64,000 bases of DNA from Athripsodes cinereus (lineage: Eukaryota; Arthropoda; Insecta; Trichoptera; Leptoceridae), in assembly GCA_947579605.1 (NCBI GenBank), contig OX388314.1, positions 620,001 through 684,000 of the forward strand, in the 5' to 3' direction. The first letter of the stretch is position 1; each line of letters begins with the position of its first letter. The translations under genes were made by a program, and so were the position numbers. Below are positions 11,145-23,290 of this stretch, piece after piece. The notes beneath the pieces are model-generated. The model did not search any database and was not told the origin of the DNA. It saw only the letters and a program-made list of their open reading frames with translations.

Positions 11145-11255
11145 GCAACAATAATGCCAGAGCGCAGGGAATGTCGTTGGAAGAGGTGACGCAATTGGCG
11201 CAGAGTCGCTCTGAATGGAGGAGACTGGTTTCTGCCCTGTGCACCTGAGAGATGA
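11145..11255 (+). pseudogene. RT C-terminal tail fragment
   Basis: It translates to ERREC-type frame fragments and then SLEEVTQLAQSRSEWRRLVS, with ALCT and a stop after it. This is the terminal segment of insect non-LTR RT proteins. The same tail in a longer copy is at 37090-37370. Confidence 0.65.
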
Positions 11256-11337
11256 TGATGTATATGATTTTGGTTAGCAACAGTCCGTTAACAATCTAAC
11301 CTCAGTTAAATTTATCAGTTCTTCAAGACTAGTATTA

Positions 11338-11928
11338 ATGTACTGTCCTCGAAGTCTTTATCCAAACAGAGATAAACGAAGACGGAGATTCGTAAGCATC
11401 GGAACATCTTTTCTGTTTCCTTTTAAAAGGAGTTTGCACAGTTTGTTGATAGTGCAGATGAGATGTCTGTTGAGTAATATTCTTAGATATTTTACTAAAG
11501 CCTTTGTATGGAGCATTCTGCTTTATGGTTGTGAGACGTGGACCATCAGCAAGAGTGAAAGCGGACGGTTGGCGGCCTTTGAGATGTGGTGCTACAGACG
11601 CATGCTTAAGATCCATTGGTCGGAACACGTCGAAAACGAAGAAGTATTAAACAGGGTAGGCGAAAAAAGGCAACTTCTTAAGAGAATCGGCCAACAACGA
11701 GCTAACTGGATTGGCCACAACATCAGGCACCCAGGACTACTCATCGCCATCGCGGAGGGTAAGACTGAGGGGACAAATGGCAGAGGCCAACCAAGAGACG
11801 CGTATATGGACCAACTGAAGAGGGACATGAACTGTGGCTCATACGTAGAGCTGAAAAGACTGGCTGAGAATAGAGACGAATGGAGAAGAAAAACCAAACT
11901 CGTTGCAGACCAATCCAATGGATTGTAA
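11338..11928 (+). pseudogene. 5'-truncated RT C-terminal region
   Basis: Open for 196 codons. From about residue 54 it reads KAFVWSILLYGCETWTISKS, then AAFEMWCYRRMLKIHWSEHV, then NEEVLNRVGEKRQLL, GQQRANWIGH, then NGRGQPRDAYMDQLKRDMN and ending in AENRDEWRRKTKLVADQSNG. This is the conserved C-terminal region of endonuclease-RT polyproteins of insect non-LTR elements. Endonuclease and catalytic RT motifs are absent, and the first ~50 codons do not resemble the family. It is therefore a truncated fragment and not a gene. A reverse copy of its last part is at 5645-5765. Confidence 0.8.
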
Positions 11929-12079
11929 CTTATTATATAATATATAACTTATTTTATATGATTTATTTATAAATTCTTTGAAGATTTTAGATTTATTACC
12001 TCCGTTCTAAAAGAATGAATTAATATAATTATCAATTAAACAATTTTCTTTTTTCAAAACATTAATTTTTACATATTTT

Positions 12080-12215
12080 ATTTATTCATTATTTACTGTA
12101 CATACATTGATTACAAACAATTACATTAAAGGAAAACATTCAAATTAGATACAATCAGAGGACGAGTTTATCGCAAAGGCGCAATCTCTTCCAAGTCTTC
12201 CAACAAACCCAAAAC
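12080..12215 (-). repeat. Repeat family B (3' tail of a retroelement)
   Basis: Reverse complement of the family B block at 8430-8545: ACTGTACATACATTG, ATTAGATACAATCAGAGG and ACGAGTTTATCGCAAAGGCG are shared. It ends close to the left end of the piggyBac-like element. Confidence 0.6.
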
Positions 12216-12225
12216 ATTCGTAATA

Positions 12226-13372
12226 TTAACCCTCCAATTCCCATGCCTTACCTAATCATGATATTCCTATAAAATTTTGTATACGGGGTCTAAATGGAGT
12301 CCAAAGTAATGGACGATGGACAAAAAATGATATTTTTTTGTAGTTTTTTTTATGGGGAAGGTGGCACCCGAGGGTGACATTGGGCACTGTAGGTACCAAA
12401 TTAAACAAAAACATAAACAAAGATATTTTTGTTTGATTTTATTAGCACTAACAATGTGGTGATCACGAAACTTTTTGAAAATATTTATTTATAGTAATCA
12501 TGTACTACACCACATAAATTTATGTTTTTAAGTACATAATTACTATAAATAAATATTTTGAAAACATATTTTTATCAGGCAAAATTAAATTTTTAATTGA
12601 AGCTAAACAATTTTTCACACATAGATGTGTTTGATATTACATAAATTTTACAGGAATAAGGCTCAAAATCGACGAGATACCCGAAACGAGTAGCCGCTGC
12701 CCATATCTTGTAACCAAATCTAATAGGTTTTCACTTTATGTGCTGCTTACTCCCACGATGCCCATTTATGGTACCATTGATTCATCTATTGATAAGTGAC
12801 TTAAAGCAACAGAAACAAAGTAATTTGAGAATTTTTTGTTCAAGTATTCAAAATACATTTTCAGCTTACCAAAATAACCGTTTTTGGGCACAAGGCCTAA
12901 TAAAATTAACAAAAAGTTAGAATAATACAATGCAAATAAATGGTTCTTAAATTTGTTCAATAATGTACCTGTCTTGCCCAATGTCACCTGGAGGTGACAT
13001 TGCAATTTTAAATAGCTATAAATCGAATATTGAAATGAAATCATGATTACAAATTTGTGTAAATACTAAATTGTTCCTTTATAAATCTGTTTTAGAAAAA
13101 ATATTTCACATAAATCACTATTTAGACATTTTTTATTGATGTTTATTTCCGAACGTAACAATAACACCATTATTCTCGACAAGAGCTGACAAAAAATGAT
13201 AAAACATGCAAGTTTAGTGTTGCCAGTCGTAAAAAAATATACAGATTTGGATTGTAATACCATTGTACAAAAATATAATACCAAAATAAAAAAAAATAAT
13301 AAAACTCCACATTTTTTAATATTTTTTTGAAAACGCGGCACCTGTAGGTGACGTTGGAAATTGGAGGGTAAA
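12226..13372. mobile_element. Decayed piggyBac-like DNA transposon
   Basis: The left end is TTAA (12226-12229) followed by CCCTCCAATTCCC (12230 on). The right end is GGAAATTGGAGGG (to 13368) followed by TAAA, a plausible one-base decay of TTAA. The ends thus form short imperfect terminal inverted repeats with the piggyBac target site. Copies of a GGTGACATTG-type motif occur near both ends and inside (12375, 12985, 13347), like subterminal transposase sites. Length is about 1.14 kb, roughly half of a full piggyBac. The transposase remnant is on the minus strand. Confidence 0.75.
12596..13044 (-). pseudogene. piggyBac transposase fragment
   Basis: The minus strand encodes YFEYLNKKFSNYFVSVALS and then HLSIDESMVP, after which a stop intervenes. 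In another frame it continues NGHRGSKQHIK, a stop, then KPIRFGYKIWAAATRFGYLV and DFEPYSC. This is the piggyBac DDD transposase core: LSIDESM carries the first catalytic Asp (codon near 12784-12786), followed by the GRxxxKQYIxxKPxxxGxKxW block. A frameshift and at least two stops inactivate it. The N-terminal and C-terminal thirds are missing. Confidence 0.8.
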
Positions 13373-13954
13373 AAGGTTAAATGTTGATAGAGAAACCATT
13401 TTATCATGATTATCTCACCATTACATTACACATTTTTATGCTTCACAGTTAATGTTTTTATATTTAAAAAGTTGTTCCATCTAAGCATTATAAACTCCAT
13501 TCCGATTAAAAATTAATTAATTTAATATGTCTCTTTCCTCGGCACTGTACGTAATATTACGTAATAATTGTTCAAGTAACAGTACATTTTAAATATTTAG
13601 TGTTTGCTGTTTGTTTGGCAAAGTAATCGTAAAAGTTAAGAGATTAATCCGGGATTAACTATGTAAACATAGATATAACGGAGCGTGAATTAAAAAAGAG
13701 ATTAGACTGACTAACACAGATACTTTTCTTCTATACACGTGCCTGCCTACAAACTAGCCACAGTTCTCCGAGAATAATTGTACTACTGAACGAGTATCTA
13801 CATACATACAATTTGGTCATGATTTTTTTTAATTTTAAGTTCAATAGGTTTGTTAGAGGCTCAGAAGTTGATACAATTAACAGCAATTGGATGTATTGAA
13901 ACAAGAGTTTCTTTCCACTTTAGAATAAGCAAACTAAGAGAGACGTCATTCAAT
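13373..13954. other. Unannotated AT-rich sequence
   Basis: No gene or repeat was recognised. Confidence 0.4.
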
Positions 13955-14125
13955 TTTTTTAAGGATGTATATGGGTTTTTGTTATAAACCCAAATACAAC
14001 CTTATACACCTTTCACAGTAAACTAAAAGCTTGTGTCGTGAAAGGGGAGTTTTGCCGGCACCTGGGATCGAACCATTTGCATGAGGCTGATACTCTATCT
14101 CCAGGCTACCAACGAACTCTACTTA
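13955..14125 (-). repeat. tRNA-derived SINE
   Basis: On the minus strand an A-box-like TAGCCTGGAGATAGAG (14093-14108) is followed by a good B box GGTTCGATCCC (14064-14074). Then come a GTGCCGGCAAAACTCC segment and a tail CTTTCACGACACAAGC, with GGTGTATAAGGTTGTATTTG after it. The tail without the tRNA head recurs at 28455-28530 and 59075-59140. This is the layout of a tRNA SINE: internal pol III promoter, unique body, AT-rich 3' end. Confidence 0.7.
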
Positions 14126-14429
14126 TTAGGTCATTATCAATCTAGATGAAAAATGTCTCTCTCGCATTGTTTAATCCACATATAGTATAACGATACGTTT
14201 GTGTCAAGCTATCCCATTATGAAATTTTGCTTCTTGTTTACCAATGTAATAAATAAAGAGCAGCAAAATAACATTACAAAACAAACATTTATCCAGAATC
14301 CGTACATCCTCCAATTTTTATTTAACCTTGGAACACAGACCATAAACCAGTATCTTCCACTAAGAGCACCTTTGCGATTGTGAGAATGTCTTAGAAAACA
14401 GTATTTTTCTTTGATCAACAGGACTTCCA

Positions 14430-14590
14430 ACAGCCTGGATGTCTCTTTTTTACAATGCATTGTTCCTATGACGATAAAATTAAAATTGTACATAAGAATC
14501 GCTATTATGGGTAGGAGTTGAATCAATAAGCGCAAAGACGCTCAGAAGAAGACAGGTTTCTGCCTTGTATATTCGAGAAGAGCGTCGAAC
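14430..14590 (+). pseudogene. Highly decayed RT C-terminal tail
   Basis: ACAATGCATTGTTCCTATGA and, later, CAAAGACGCTCAGAAGAAG with TTTCTGCC resemble the end of the RT fragment at 37250-37370 (ACAATACACCGTTCCTATGA, and then CAGAGACGCTC). Confidence 0.45.
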
Positions 14591-15617
14591 TGCGATTAAA
14601 ATAGATTAGAATTAGAAAAAAAAATAGTAAATTAAAAATGAGTATTAAGATTCACGATACAACAACTACACTAAGCACAAACACATTACCTACTATAATA
14701 ATAATATGTATGTGGGACTTGCTCATTTTATCCGATATACGTTATTTTGGTAATCTCCTAGTACCTAATCTAATTTATGTTTATTGCCAATAAATTCGGT
14801 GATCTGTGTTAAATGCGGAATGAATTACGGATTCGATTGTAATAATATATTTTTATCTCCAAATCACTTTTATCTTTAAACATTTTGTATACCTACATTA
14901 TCACATTGTATTTATTTATGTATACCTACACCTATCTGCCCTAAGCCAATAAAGCAATAAAATTTATACTTCAATACAGAGATGAATATAATATATATAC
15001 TAAATCTATACTGAGTTTTGGAATGAATGCAATACCACTTATCTTAATTTAACACAAGCTTAAAAATCGGATTCGTTCAGGAAAAAAACGTGAAATATTG
15101 TCAGTTACATAACTATAATGAAATTTAAAAGACCATGTGTGATGTAGATTTTTTACGGCTAGCTTTAATAGTTAAAAATATCAGGGCTTAGCTACCGTGG
15201 TCTTGAAGGTAAAATTAGGATAATTTTGGGCTGCAAATTATCATGTACTTATAGATACTTTTACCCTTTAATAAAATGTTTGATTGGTATAAGTTTCCAC
15301 AGAGCAGTGATCCGCAGAGCCAGCGGTTCCTGGCCGTGGAAGTAAATGAGAGTTAATTCTTTTTTCAAAATTTCGATGTTATTGACCGAAGGTACTTGTT
15401 GGAAGCCCATTTCATTTGGAAGTTAACTACATATTGTGTATTTTTTTTCAATTTATCTTTTACTTCTTTTTTGTTGCAATAATATAACAAAATTGAGGAA
15501 AACATTGAATGTTAACGGGGAAGTGGAAGAGTAATCAAGAGCGTGTAAGGCAAATCATCAAATTCTGGAAATATGGGACCGGTTCGCGTCGATAAAAAAT
15601 ATCCATCCGTCTCATGC
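14591..15617. other. Unannotated AT-rich sequence
   Basis: No gene or recognised repeat was found. Confidence 0.4.
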
Positions 15618-15815
15618 CGACATCTCCCATGAGTTATGTAGCCAGTAGATCAACTGCCTGTAATAAACATGCAAATCTTTCTATCCGTGCTTATGAAAAT
15701 TGAGACTTTCAGGATGAGTTTGGCATAGCTCATCGCTGAACTGGAGCTGATGTTAAATGTCTAAAAAGGTGATGTCTTACGAATACCTGCCTCCTATAGG
15801 TGGACATAAGAAAAC
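15618..15815 (+). repeat. Repeat family A (diverged copy)
   Basis: It shares the order of blocks with 36640-36800 but is more diverged: CATCTCCCATGAGTTATGTA, AATAAACATGCAAAT, TTTCAGGATGAGTTTGGCA and TCATCGCTGAAC. Confidence 0.6.
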
Positions 15816-16039
15816 TTACAGAACTCTGTAGTTAATACTGTCGACCAACGGTACTTGGTGGAAGTTCAAGTTAAATTAATTAAAATAAAACACAAATTGG
15901 TGTGACAAATGTATCATATTGTAAAAGATATCATAATTAGTTTGACTACAATTTTAATAACTCATCATCTAATTCATACAGAGGATAGTTACCTCTTTAA
16001 AAAATATTGCTCAACTCTGAGTTTTTTTGTGGTTATCCC

Positions 16040-16137
16040 CATAAAGCACAAAGACAAATGCTTGATGATGAGAGCGGAAGCTCTTAAAGCCGGCTCGCGA
16101 ATTATCAAGTCACTTTGGAAGCTTTAAATATAAGTGT
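16040..16137 (+). repeat. Decayed hammerhead-like motif with conserved tail
   Basis: TTGATGATGAGAGCGGAAGC, then TCTTAAAGCCGGCTCGCG, then ATTATCAAGTCACTTTGGAA. It matches the 47188 copy but has UUGAUGA for CUGAUGA and UAAA for GAAA, so the ribozyme core is broken. The downstream tail (AAGTCACT.TGGAA...AAATATAA.TGTTTTAT) is shared with 21835, 25254 and 47188. Confidence 0.55.
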
Positions 16138-16139
16138 TT

Positions 16140-16475
16140 TATAATATATAAAATTCTCGTGACACGGTGTTTGTTATCATACTGCTCCGAAACGGCTGGA
16201 CCGATTTTGATGAAATTTTGTGTGCTTATCAGGTAGATCTGAGGATTGGCCAACATAAATAAATGGTGGTCCACCCCGAATATTTCTTATTTTTTTGGAC
16301 AATTTTTTTTATGGTGAGGCAATAAAGAATACATACAGCCCTAAATTTTCACCCTTTTACTATCAACTCCTATTTTTTGATAGCTTTATTAGTAACTCAA
16401 TCATTTTCAACACCGGTCGATAAAATATTTCCTAGAAATAATGTATATGGCAAAACGTTTGCCGGGTCAGCTAGT
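16140..16475 (+). mobile_element. Non-autonomous Helentron/Helitron
   Basis: The 5' end is ATATATAAAATTCTCGTG with ACGGCTGGACCGATTTTGAT soon after. The 3' end is GGCAAAACGTTTGCC (a perfect 6-bp hairpin, 16449-16463) followed closely by GGGTCAGCTAGT. A terminal CTAG preceded by a hairpin, with no terminal inverted repeats or target duplication, is the Helitron/Helentron signature. This exact style of end is widespread in insects. No Rep/helicase gene is present. Confidence 0.8.
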
Positions 16476-17248
16476 ATTTTTATAAATTTTACAGAATTTT
16501 ATCTTTCTGGAGATCAGATAAAATTAATATATCGGACAAAATAACGTAAAAAACACGTAACAAAATAACGTAGGTACTTACTAAAAATGTTATAGATGTA
16601 ATTTCTCATACATTTAGATCACGTCTCTTTTTATTACAAAATGTTTGAAAAGCATAACATTCTCCTTTTTACTGCTTACAAAGTAACATGTGTGAGTTAT
16701 TATATTATACTTATGTTGGTAACCTTTTAAGTAAACATTTTATGTACCTGGTTTACGGCTAACCTTTCAGTAGGTGATAATAAATACCATAATTATTATT
16801 ATTATTACTTATTATCACTGTGTACCTTGTGTTGTGCTAATATCGTAATGTCCTCATATTGTAATAAAGAGGCTATAAACATTCATTTAGGGTGTAAACA
16901 TATTACAAACAAACACACACAGTATTATCTGTGATGTAATCAATGACATTTTATAGTATAGACTACTAAAATAGTTTCATTGATTGTATCGGCATTAACT
17001 TTGTATCAATTCATTTTAAATTATCAAATAAAATAAAATATTTTTTTAACAGTATAGATCATCACATGATGATGCGAACTCAGAGTCCGCGAAACCGGTC
17101 GTGCGTTAGTCTTACTCAACAGTAACATAAAACATAATAACAAATATTTATTTTATTTTATTTCATAATAGTTAAATAGTACTCATTTTCTCTCAATGCA
17201 TGTCCCAAAATTAACAACAATACAAAAAACTTTACTGTAACGCTGCAT
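16476..17248. other. Unannotated AT-rich sequence
   Basis: No gene or recognised repeat was found upstream of the satellite. Confidence 0.4.
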
Positions 17249-20200
17249 AAAAATAAGATGGTAATTATCTCCCTCGCTCTCATACGAATACGTAAAAATA
17301 AGATGGTAATTATCTCCCTCGCTCTCATACAAATACGTAAAAATAAGATGGCAATTATCTCCCTCGCTCTCATACAAATACGTAAAAATAAGATGGTAAT
17401 TATCTCCCTCGCTCTCATACGAATACGTAAAAATAAGATGGCAATTATCTCCCTCGCTCTCATACGAATACGTAAAAATAAGATGGTAATTATCTCCCTC
17501 GCTCTCATACGAATACGTAAAAATAAGATGGTAATTATCTCCCTCGCTCTCATACGAATACGTAAAAATAAGATGGCAATTATCTCCCTCGCTCTCATAC
17601 GAATACGTAAAAATAAGATGGTAATTATCTCCCTCGCTCTCATACGAATACGTAAAAATAAGATGGCAATTATCTCCCTCGCTCTCATACGAATACGTAA
17701 AAATAAGATGGTAATTATCTCCCTCGCTCTCATACGAATACGTAAAAATAAGATGGCAATTATCTCCCTCGCTCTCATACGAATACGTAAAAATAAGATG
17801 GTAATTATCTCCCTCGCTCTCATACGAATACGTAAAAATAAGATGGTAATTATCTCCCTCGCTCTCATACGAATACGTAAAAATAAGATGGCAATTATCT
17901 CCCTCGCTCTCATACGAATACGTAAAAATAAGATGGCAATTATCTCCCTCGCTCTCATACGAATATGTAAAAATAAGATGGTAATTATCTCCCTCGCTCT
18001 CATACGAATACGTAAAAATAAGATGGTAATTATCTCCCTCGCTCTCATACGAATACGTAAAAATAAGATGGCAATTATCTCCCTCGCTCTCATACGAATA
18101 CGTAAAAATAAGATGGTAATTATCTCCCTCGCTCTCATACGAATACGTAAAAATAAGATGGCAATTATCTCCCTCGCTCTCATACGAATACGTAAAAATA
18201 AGATGGTAATTATCTCCCTCGCTCTCATACGAATACGTAAAAATAAGATGGCAATTATCTCCCTCGCTCTCATACGAATACGTAAAAATAAGATGGCAAT
18301 TATCTCCCTCGCTCTCATACGAATACGTAAAAATAAGATGGAAATTATCTCCCTCGCTCTCATACGAATACGTAAAAATAAGATGGCAATTATCTCCCTC
18401 GCTCTCATACGAATACGTAAAAATTAGATGGCAATTATCTCCCTCGCTCTCATACGAATACGTAAAAATAAGATGGAAATTATCTCCCTCGCTCTCATAC
18501 GAATACGTAAAAATAAGATGGCAATTATCTCCCTCGCTCTCATACGAATACGTAAAAATAAGATGGAAATTATCTCCCTCGCTCTCATACGAATACGTAA
18601 AAATAAGATGGCAATTATCTCCCTCGCTCTCATACGAATACGTAAAAATAAGATGGCAATTATCTCCCTCGCTCTCATACGAATACGTAAAAATAAGATG
18701 GAAATTATCTCCCTCGCTCTCATACGAATACGTAAAATAAGATGGCAATTATCTCCCTCGCTCTCATACGAATACGTAAAAATAAGATGGCAATTATCTC
18801 CCTCGCTCTCATACGAATACGTAAAAATAAGATGGCAATTATCTCCCTCGCTCTCATACGAATACGTAAAAATAAGATGGCAATTATCTCCCTCGCTCTC
18901 ATACGAATACGTAAAAATAAGATGGAAATTATCTCCCTCGCTCTCATACGAATACGTAAAAATAAGATGGAAATTATCTCCCTCGCTCTCATACGAATAC
19001 GTAAAAATAAGATGGAAATGATCTCCCTCGCTCTCATACGAATACGTAAAAATAAGATGGCAATTATCTCCCTCGCTCTCATACGAATACGTAAAAATTA
19101 GATGGCAATTATCTCCCTCGCTCTCATACGAATACGTAAAAAAAGGATGGCAATTATTTCCCTCGCTCTCATACGAATACGTAAAAATAAGATGGCAATT
19201 ATCTCCCTCGCTCTCATACGAATACGTAAAAATAAGATGGCAATTATCTCCCTCGCTCTCATACGAATACGTAAAAATAAGATGGCAATTATCTCCCTCG
19301 CTCTCATACAAATACGTAAAAATAAGATGGCAATTATCTCCCTCGCTCTCATACGAATACGTAAAAATAAGATGGTAATTATCTCCCTCGCTCTCATACG
19401 AATACGTAAAAATAAGATGGTAATTATCTCCCTCGCTCTCATACGAATACGTAAAAATAAGATGGCAATTATCTCCCTCGCTCTCATACGAATACGTAAA
19501 AATAAGATGGCAATTATCTCCCTCGCTCTCATACGAATACGTAAAAATAAGATGGCAATTATCTCCCTCGCTCTCATACGAATACGTAAAAATAAGATGG
19601 TAATTATCTCCCTCGCTCTCATACGAATACGTAAAAATAAGATGGTAATTATCTCCCTCGCTCTCATACGAATACGTAAAAATAAGATGGCAATTATCTC
19701 CCTCGCTCTCATACGAATACGTAAAAATAAGATGGTAATTATCTCCCTCGCTCTCATACGAATACGTAAAAATAAGATGGCAATTATCTCCCTCGCTCTC
19801 ATACGAATACGTAAAAATAAGATGGTAATTATCTCCCTCGCTCTCATACGAATACGTAAAAATAAGATGGCAATTATCTCCCTCGCTCTCATACGAATAC
19901 GTAAAAATAAGATGGCAATTATCTCCCTCGCTCTCATACGAATACGTAAAAATAAGATGGCAATTATCTCCCTCGCTCTCATACGAATACGTAAAAATAA
20001 GATGGCAATTATCTCCCTCGCTCTCATACGAATACGTAAAAATTAGATGGCAATTATCTCCCTCGCTCTCATACGAATACGTAAAAATAAGATGGAAATT
20101 ATCTCCCTCGCTCTCATACGAATACGTAAAAATAAGATGGCAATTATCTCCCTCGCTCTCATACGAATACGTAAAAATAAGATGGAAATTATCTCCCTCG

Positions 20201-21022
20201 CTCTCATACGAATACGTAAAAATAAGATGGCAATTATCTCCCTCGCTCTCATACGAATACGTAAAAATAAGATGGCAATTATCTCCCTCGCTCTCATACG
20301 AATACGTAAAAATAAGATGGAAATTATCTCCCTCGCTCTCATACGAATACGTAAAATAAGATGGCAATTATCTCCCTCGCTCTCATACGAATACGTAAAA
20401 ATAAGATGGCAATTATCTCCCTCGCTCTCATACGAATACGTAAAAATAAGATGGCAATTATCTCCCTCGCTCTCATACGTAAAAATAAGATGGAAATTAT
20501 CTCCCTCGCTCTCATACGAATACGTAAAAATAAGATGGAAATTATCTCCCTCGCTCTCATACGAATACGTAAAAATAAGATGGAAATTATCTCCCTCGCT
20601 CTCATACGAATACGTAAAAATAAGATGGCAATTATCTCCCTCGCTCTCATACGAATACGTAAAAATTAGATGGCAATTATCTCCCTCGCTCTCATACGAA
20701 TACGTAAAAATAAGATGGCAATTATTTCCCTCGCTCTCATACGAATACGTAAAAATAAGATGGCAATTATCTCCCTCGCTCTCATACGAATACGTAAAAA
20801 TAAGATGGCAATTATCTCCCTCGCTCTCATACGAATACGTAAAAATAAGATGGCAATTATCTCCCTCGCTCTCATACAAATACGTAAAAATAAGATGGCA
20901 ATTATTTCCCTCGCTCTCATACGAATACGTAAAAATAAGATGGCAATTATCTCCCTCGCTCTCATACGAATACGTAAAAATAAGATGGCAATTATCTCCC
21001 TCACTCTCATACGAATACGCAA
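17249..21022. repeat. 45-bp satellite array, about 84 copies, with higher-order structure
   Basis: The unit begins AAAAATAAGATGG, has one variable base (T, C or A), then AATTATCTCCCTCGCTC, TCATACGAATACGT. Copies are nearly identical. Variants include CATACAAATACG, TATTTCCC, AAATTAGATGG, one-base deletions near 18735 and 20355, and a 9-bp deletion near 20478. The order of variants repeats: the AAATTAG marker occurs at 18424, 19097, 20043 and 20664, giving a higher-order unit of about 36 monomers (1.6 kb). Because 45 is divisible by 3 and the unit lacks stops in several frames, long artificial open frames appear on both strands. They have no coding support. Confidence 0.95.
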
Positions 21023-21830
21023 AAACCTATTGTACATACTATTTTTTATCTATTTATTTATTTACAAAGCAAAAATATAGTCACTACGCAAATTTTACGA
21101 AAAAAGACATTAAATAATATTTAAACGAATAAAGTTTGCGGTTATTACAAAATAATCAGTGTCATCTATTAAAAAAGACATGAAATAAGATCATCAAATC
21201 CATGCAATGTAACATTCTTAAATTATTCTTATACCAGATAAAACCACAAAAGGACCCCTATATAAAAAATACAGATGCATCTCATGTTAAGTAAGCGATT
21301 ACGAACACAAAACGATTATTGTTGTCTAAAGCTGCACTCCTAAACTTATAGACCATAAATATAATATTTTATATCAACTGTAACAGACTTTTTCAAATGT
21401 ATCAACAAATGAAGTCGATGTATGATATGAAACTATTTTGGCCATACGGTTGAATTGGTCGCAAACTAATTTTTCCTTTGAATTTCTAATCTTTACTATA
21501 AAGGTCATTGGATTCAACATCGCACGGCCGTAACTCTGATGGCATTATTGCTTTTACATATATGCACAACTATACTTAATTTCATATTGTTACGTAGTGA
21601 TAATAACAGATAGCGATTTGAAAGCCTACCGGATTACGGATATCTGGGGAGACTTTGAACTTTATATGCTCATATGCGATATCGAAAAAACGCCCAAAGA
21701 CAAATGCTAGAGATGTTTTCGTTTAATCCACCCACAACAGTATTTAATATTAATTTATCCATTATTCATTACCATCGACTTATGTATATTATCCACAATC
21801 TTATTAAATGTAATTTTTTTCACTTTACTT
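21023..21830. other. Unannotated AT-rich sequence
   Basis: No gene or recognised repeat was found immediately downstream of the satellite. Confidence 0.4.
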
Positions 21831-21910
21831 AAGCCTTGATGAGAACGAAAGCTCTCGAAAGCCAATTCGTGATTAATAAAGACACTGTGGAAGTATTAAA
21901 TATAATTTTT
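21831..21910 (+). repeat. Decayed hammerhead-like motif with tail
   Basis: TTGATGAGAACGAAAGCTCT, CGAAAGCCAATTCGTG and ATTAATAAAGACACTGTGGA. GAAA is kept, but the first core has UUGAUGA. The tail matches 25254 and 47188. Confidence 0.5.
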
Positions 21911-23105
21911 TTATTGTTAATAATTTGATATAATATTTTAGATTTTGACGATGTAAAAATGTCTTCCTTGCCGAGGCCACTCTTAAGAAATATCGGTAAA
22001 ATATCGTTATTTTAAATTCATTATCAATATGAAGTTACCAAAATAGATTCTAACGAGGTATTTTAAAAGATTAAGGGATATATTATTATTTTATTGAGTT
22101 GCTTTCATAATTTATTTTTTTTGATTAATAAAAAGTTACTTAATTAAGATAAATAAAAATACAACTGACGTTCAAGTTTAAATTTTATTCAGGTTTTTTT
22201 AATTAATTATCCAAACAGCATTTGCTGGTATAAAGACAATGATAAATTTATGATTTTTTCAATATCAATAGATTAATTGGCACCACCTAATTCACAAAGA
22301 TAATTAAAAAAAAGCACATATATTTTTCAAAAATCAACGGTTGCTTATTTACATTGGTATACTCGCAAACAATCAAGGGAATTCAAAACTATGATTCTAG
22401 TAATATCACATGATTACAATGCACGTCTCGTCTTGGCATTTCACTGTCGATCGATGAATTGTCTCAAGGGTGTTTCTGGAAAGATCAGTTATGAAAAATG
22501 GAATTGAAAAAAAAAACTGATACAAAAAACTTGAAGAGAAACTTGAATTGTTACATAATATTGGTTATAGAAGAAATTTTAAAAATAAACTGTATGTATT
22601 TTTAGCTGCTTTTAAACGAAAGTTCATGTTTGCAATAAAGCTACTATAACCAAGCCATATAAAGGTCTTAGTTTTTTATTCACGCGGCTAAATAAGTATC
22701 TAAAGCTGATAATATTCGGAAAAAATATACTCGTATATTTCATCCACCTTTATATTTGTACTGTAATAAATCAGTAAAGCTTTTTCTTTATATTTAACAC
22801 ATTTGGTTCAATTTCTATTGAACAACTAGTTTTTTTTTATTTGGAACATAGTGTTGATAATGTTATAAAATAATTTAACTAACTTATAATTGACCTAATC
22901 CTTTGATATCTTGTATATCTGGATAGGTGAATTTTTCCCGGCATTAGGCTGTTAAGTTTCTGTGTGACCATGACTGATCATATGGAGACTAATCTGGTTG
23001 TATAATGCTGAGAATATTTAATCTGTAATAGCTGTTTATTTGTATTATATTAATAAGAATAAAAAATAAAAACTTGATAGCTTAAAGTTCTACTATTCCA
23101 TTTTA
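21911..23105. other. Unannotated AT-rich sequence
   Basis: No gene or recognised repeat was found. Confidence 0.4.
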
Positions 23106-23107
23106 GC

Positions 23108-23290
23108 ATAATGTGAGGTGGCTAGTGGACTTACCAGCAAGTCATTCTTTCCATCTCAATAAAAAATAAGACGTTTAGAATAAGTGGCATATCTCATCGC
23201 TGATTTTACGTTGTCAAATGTTTTATACGTGATGTTTTATAACACCTGGCTTTTACAGGGCATTAGAATACTTTACAGGAAAAGTGGAAA
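23108..23290 (+). repeat. Repeat family A (diverged copy)
   Basis: It shares AATAAAAAATAAGACGTTTA, GTGGCATATCTCATCGCTGA and the CTTTTACAGGGCATTAG end with other copies. A small extra fragment (CATATCCCACAAATGG) is at 23403-23450. Confidence 0.55.

Noticed and set aside
13066..13407. 113-codon minus-strand open frame as part of the piggyBac gene
   Set aside because: The translation shows no piggyBac motif and runs across the element's right end at 13368.
14064..14108. Functional tRNA gene on the minus strand
   Set aside because: The A and B boxes are good, but no cloverleaf acceptor stem was found and the body continues into a dispersed tail repeat, so a SINE is more likely.
17249..21022. 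CRISPR-like array
   Set aside because: The units are directly adjacent with no unique spacers, and the genome is eukaryotic.
17158..21117. Very long open frames on both strands (up to ~650 codons) in the tandem array
   Set aside because: They are products of a stop-free 45-bp repeat and read in several frames on both strands at once. The peptides are only the monomer repeated (for example a 15-residue unit), with no start context, domain or splice evidence.
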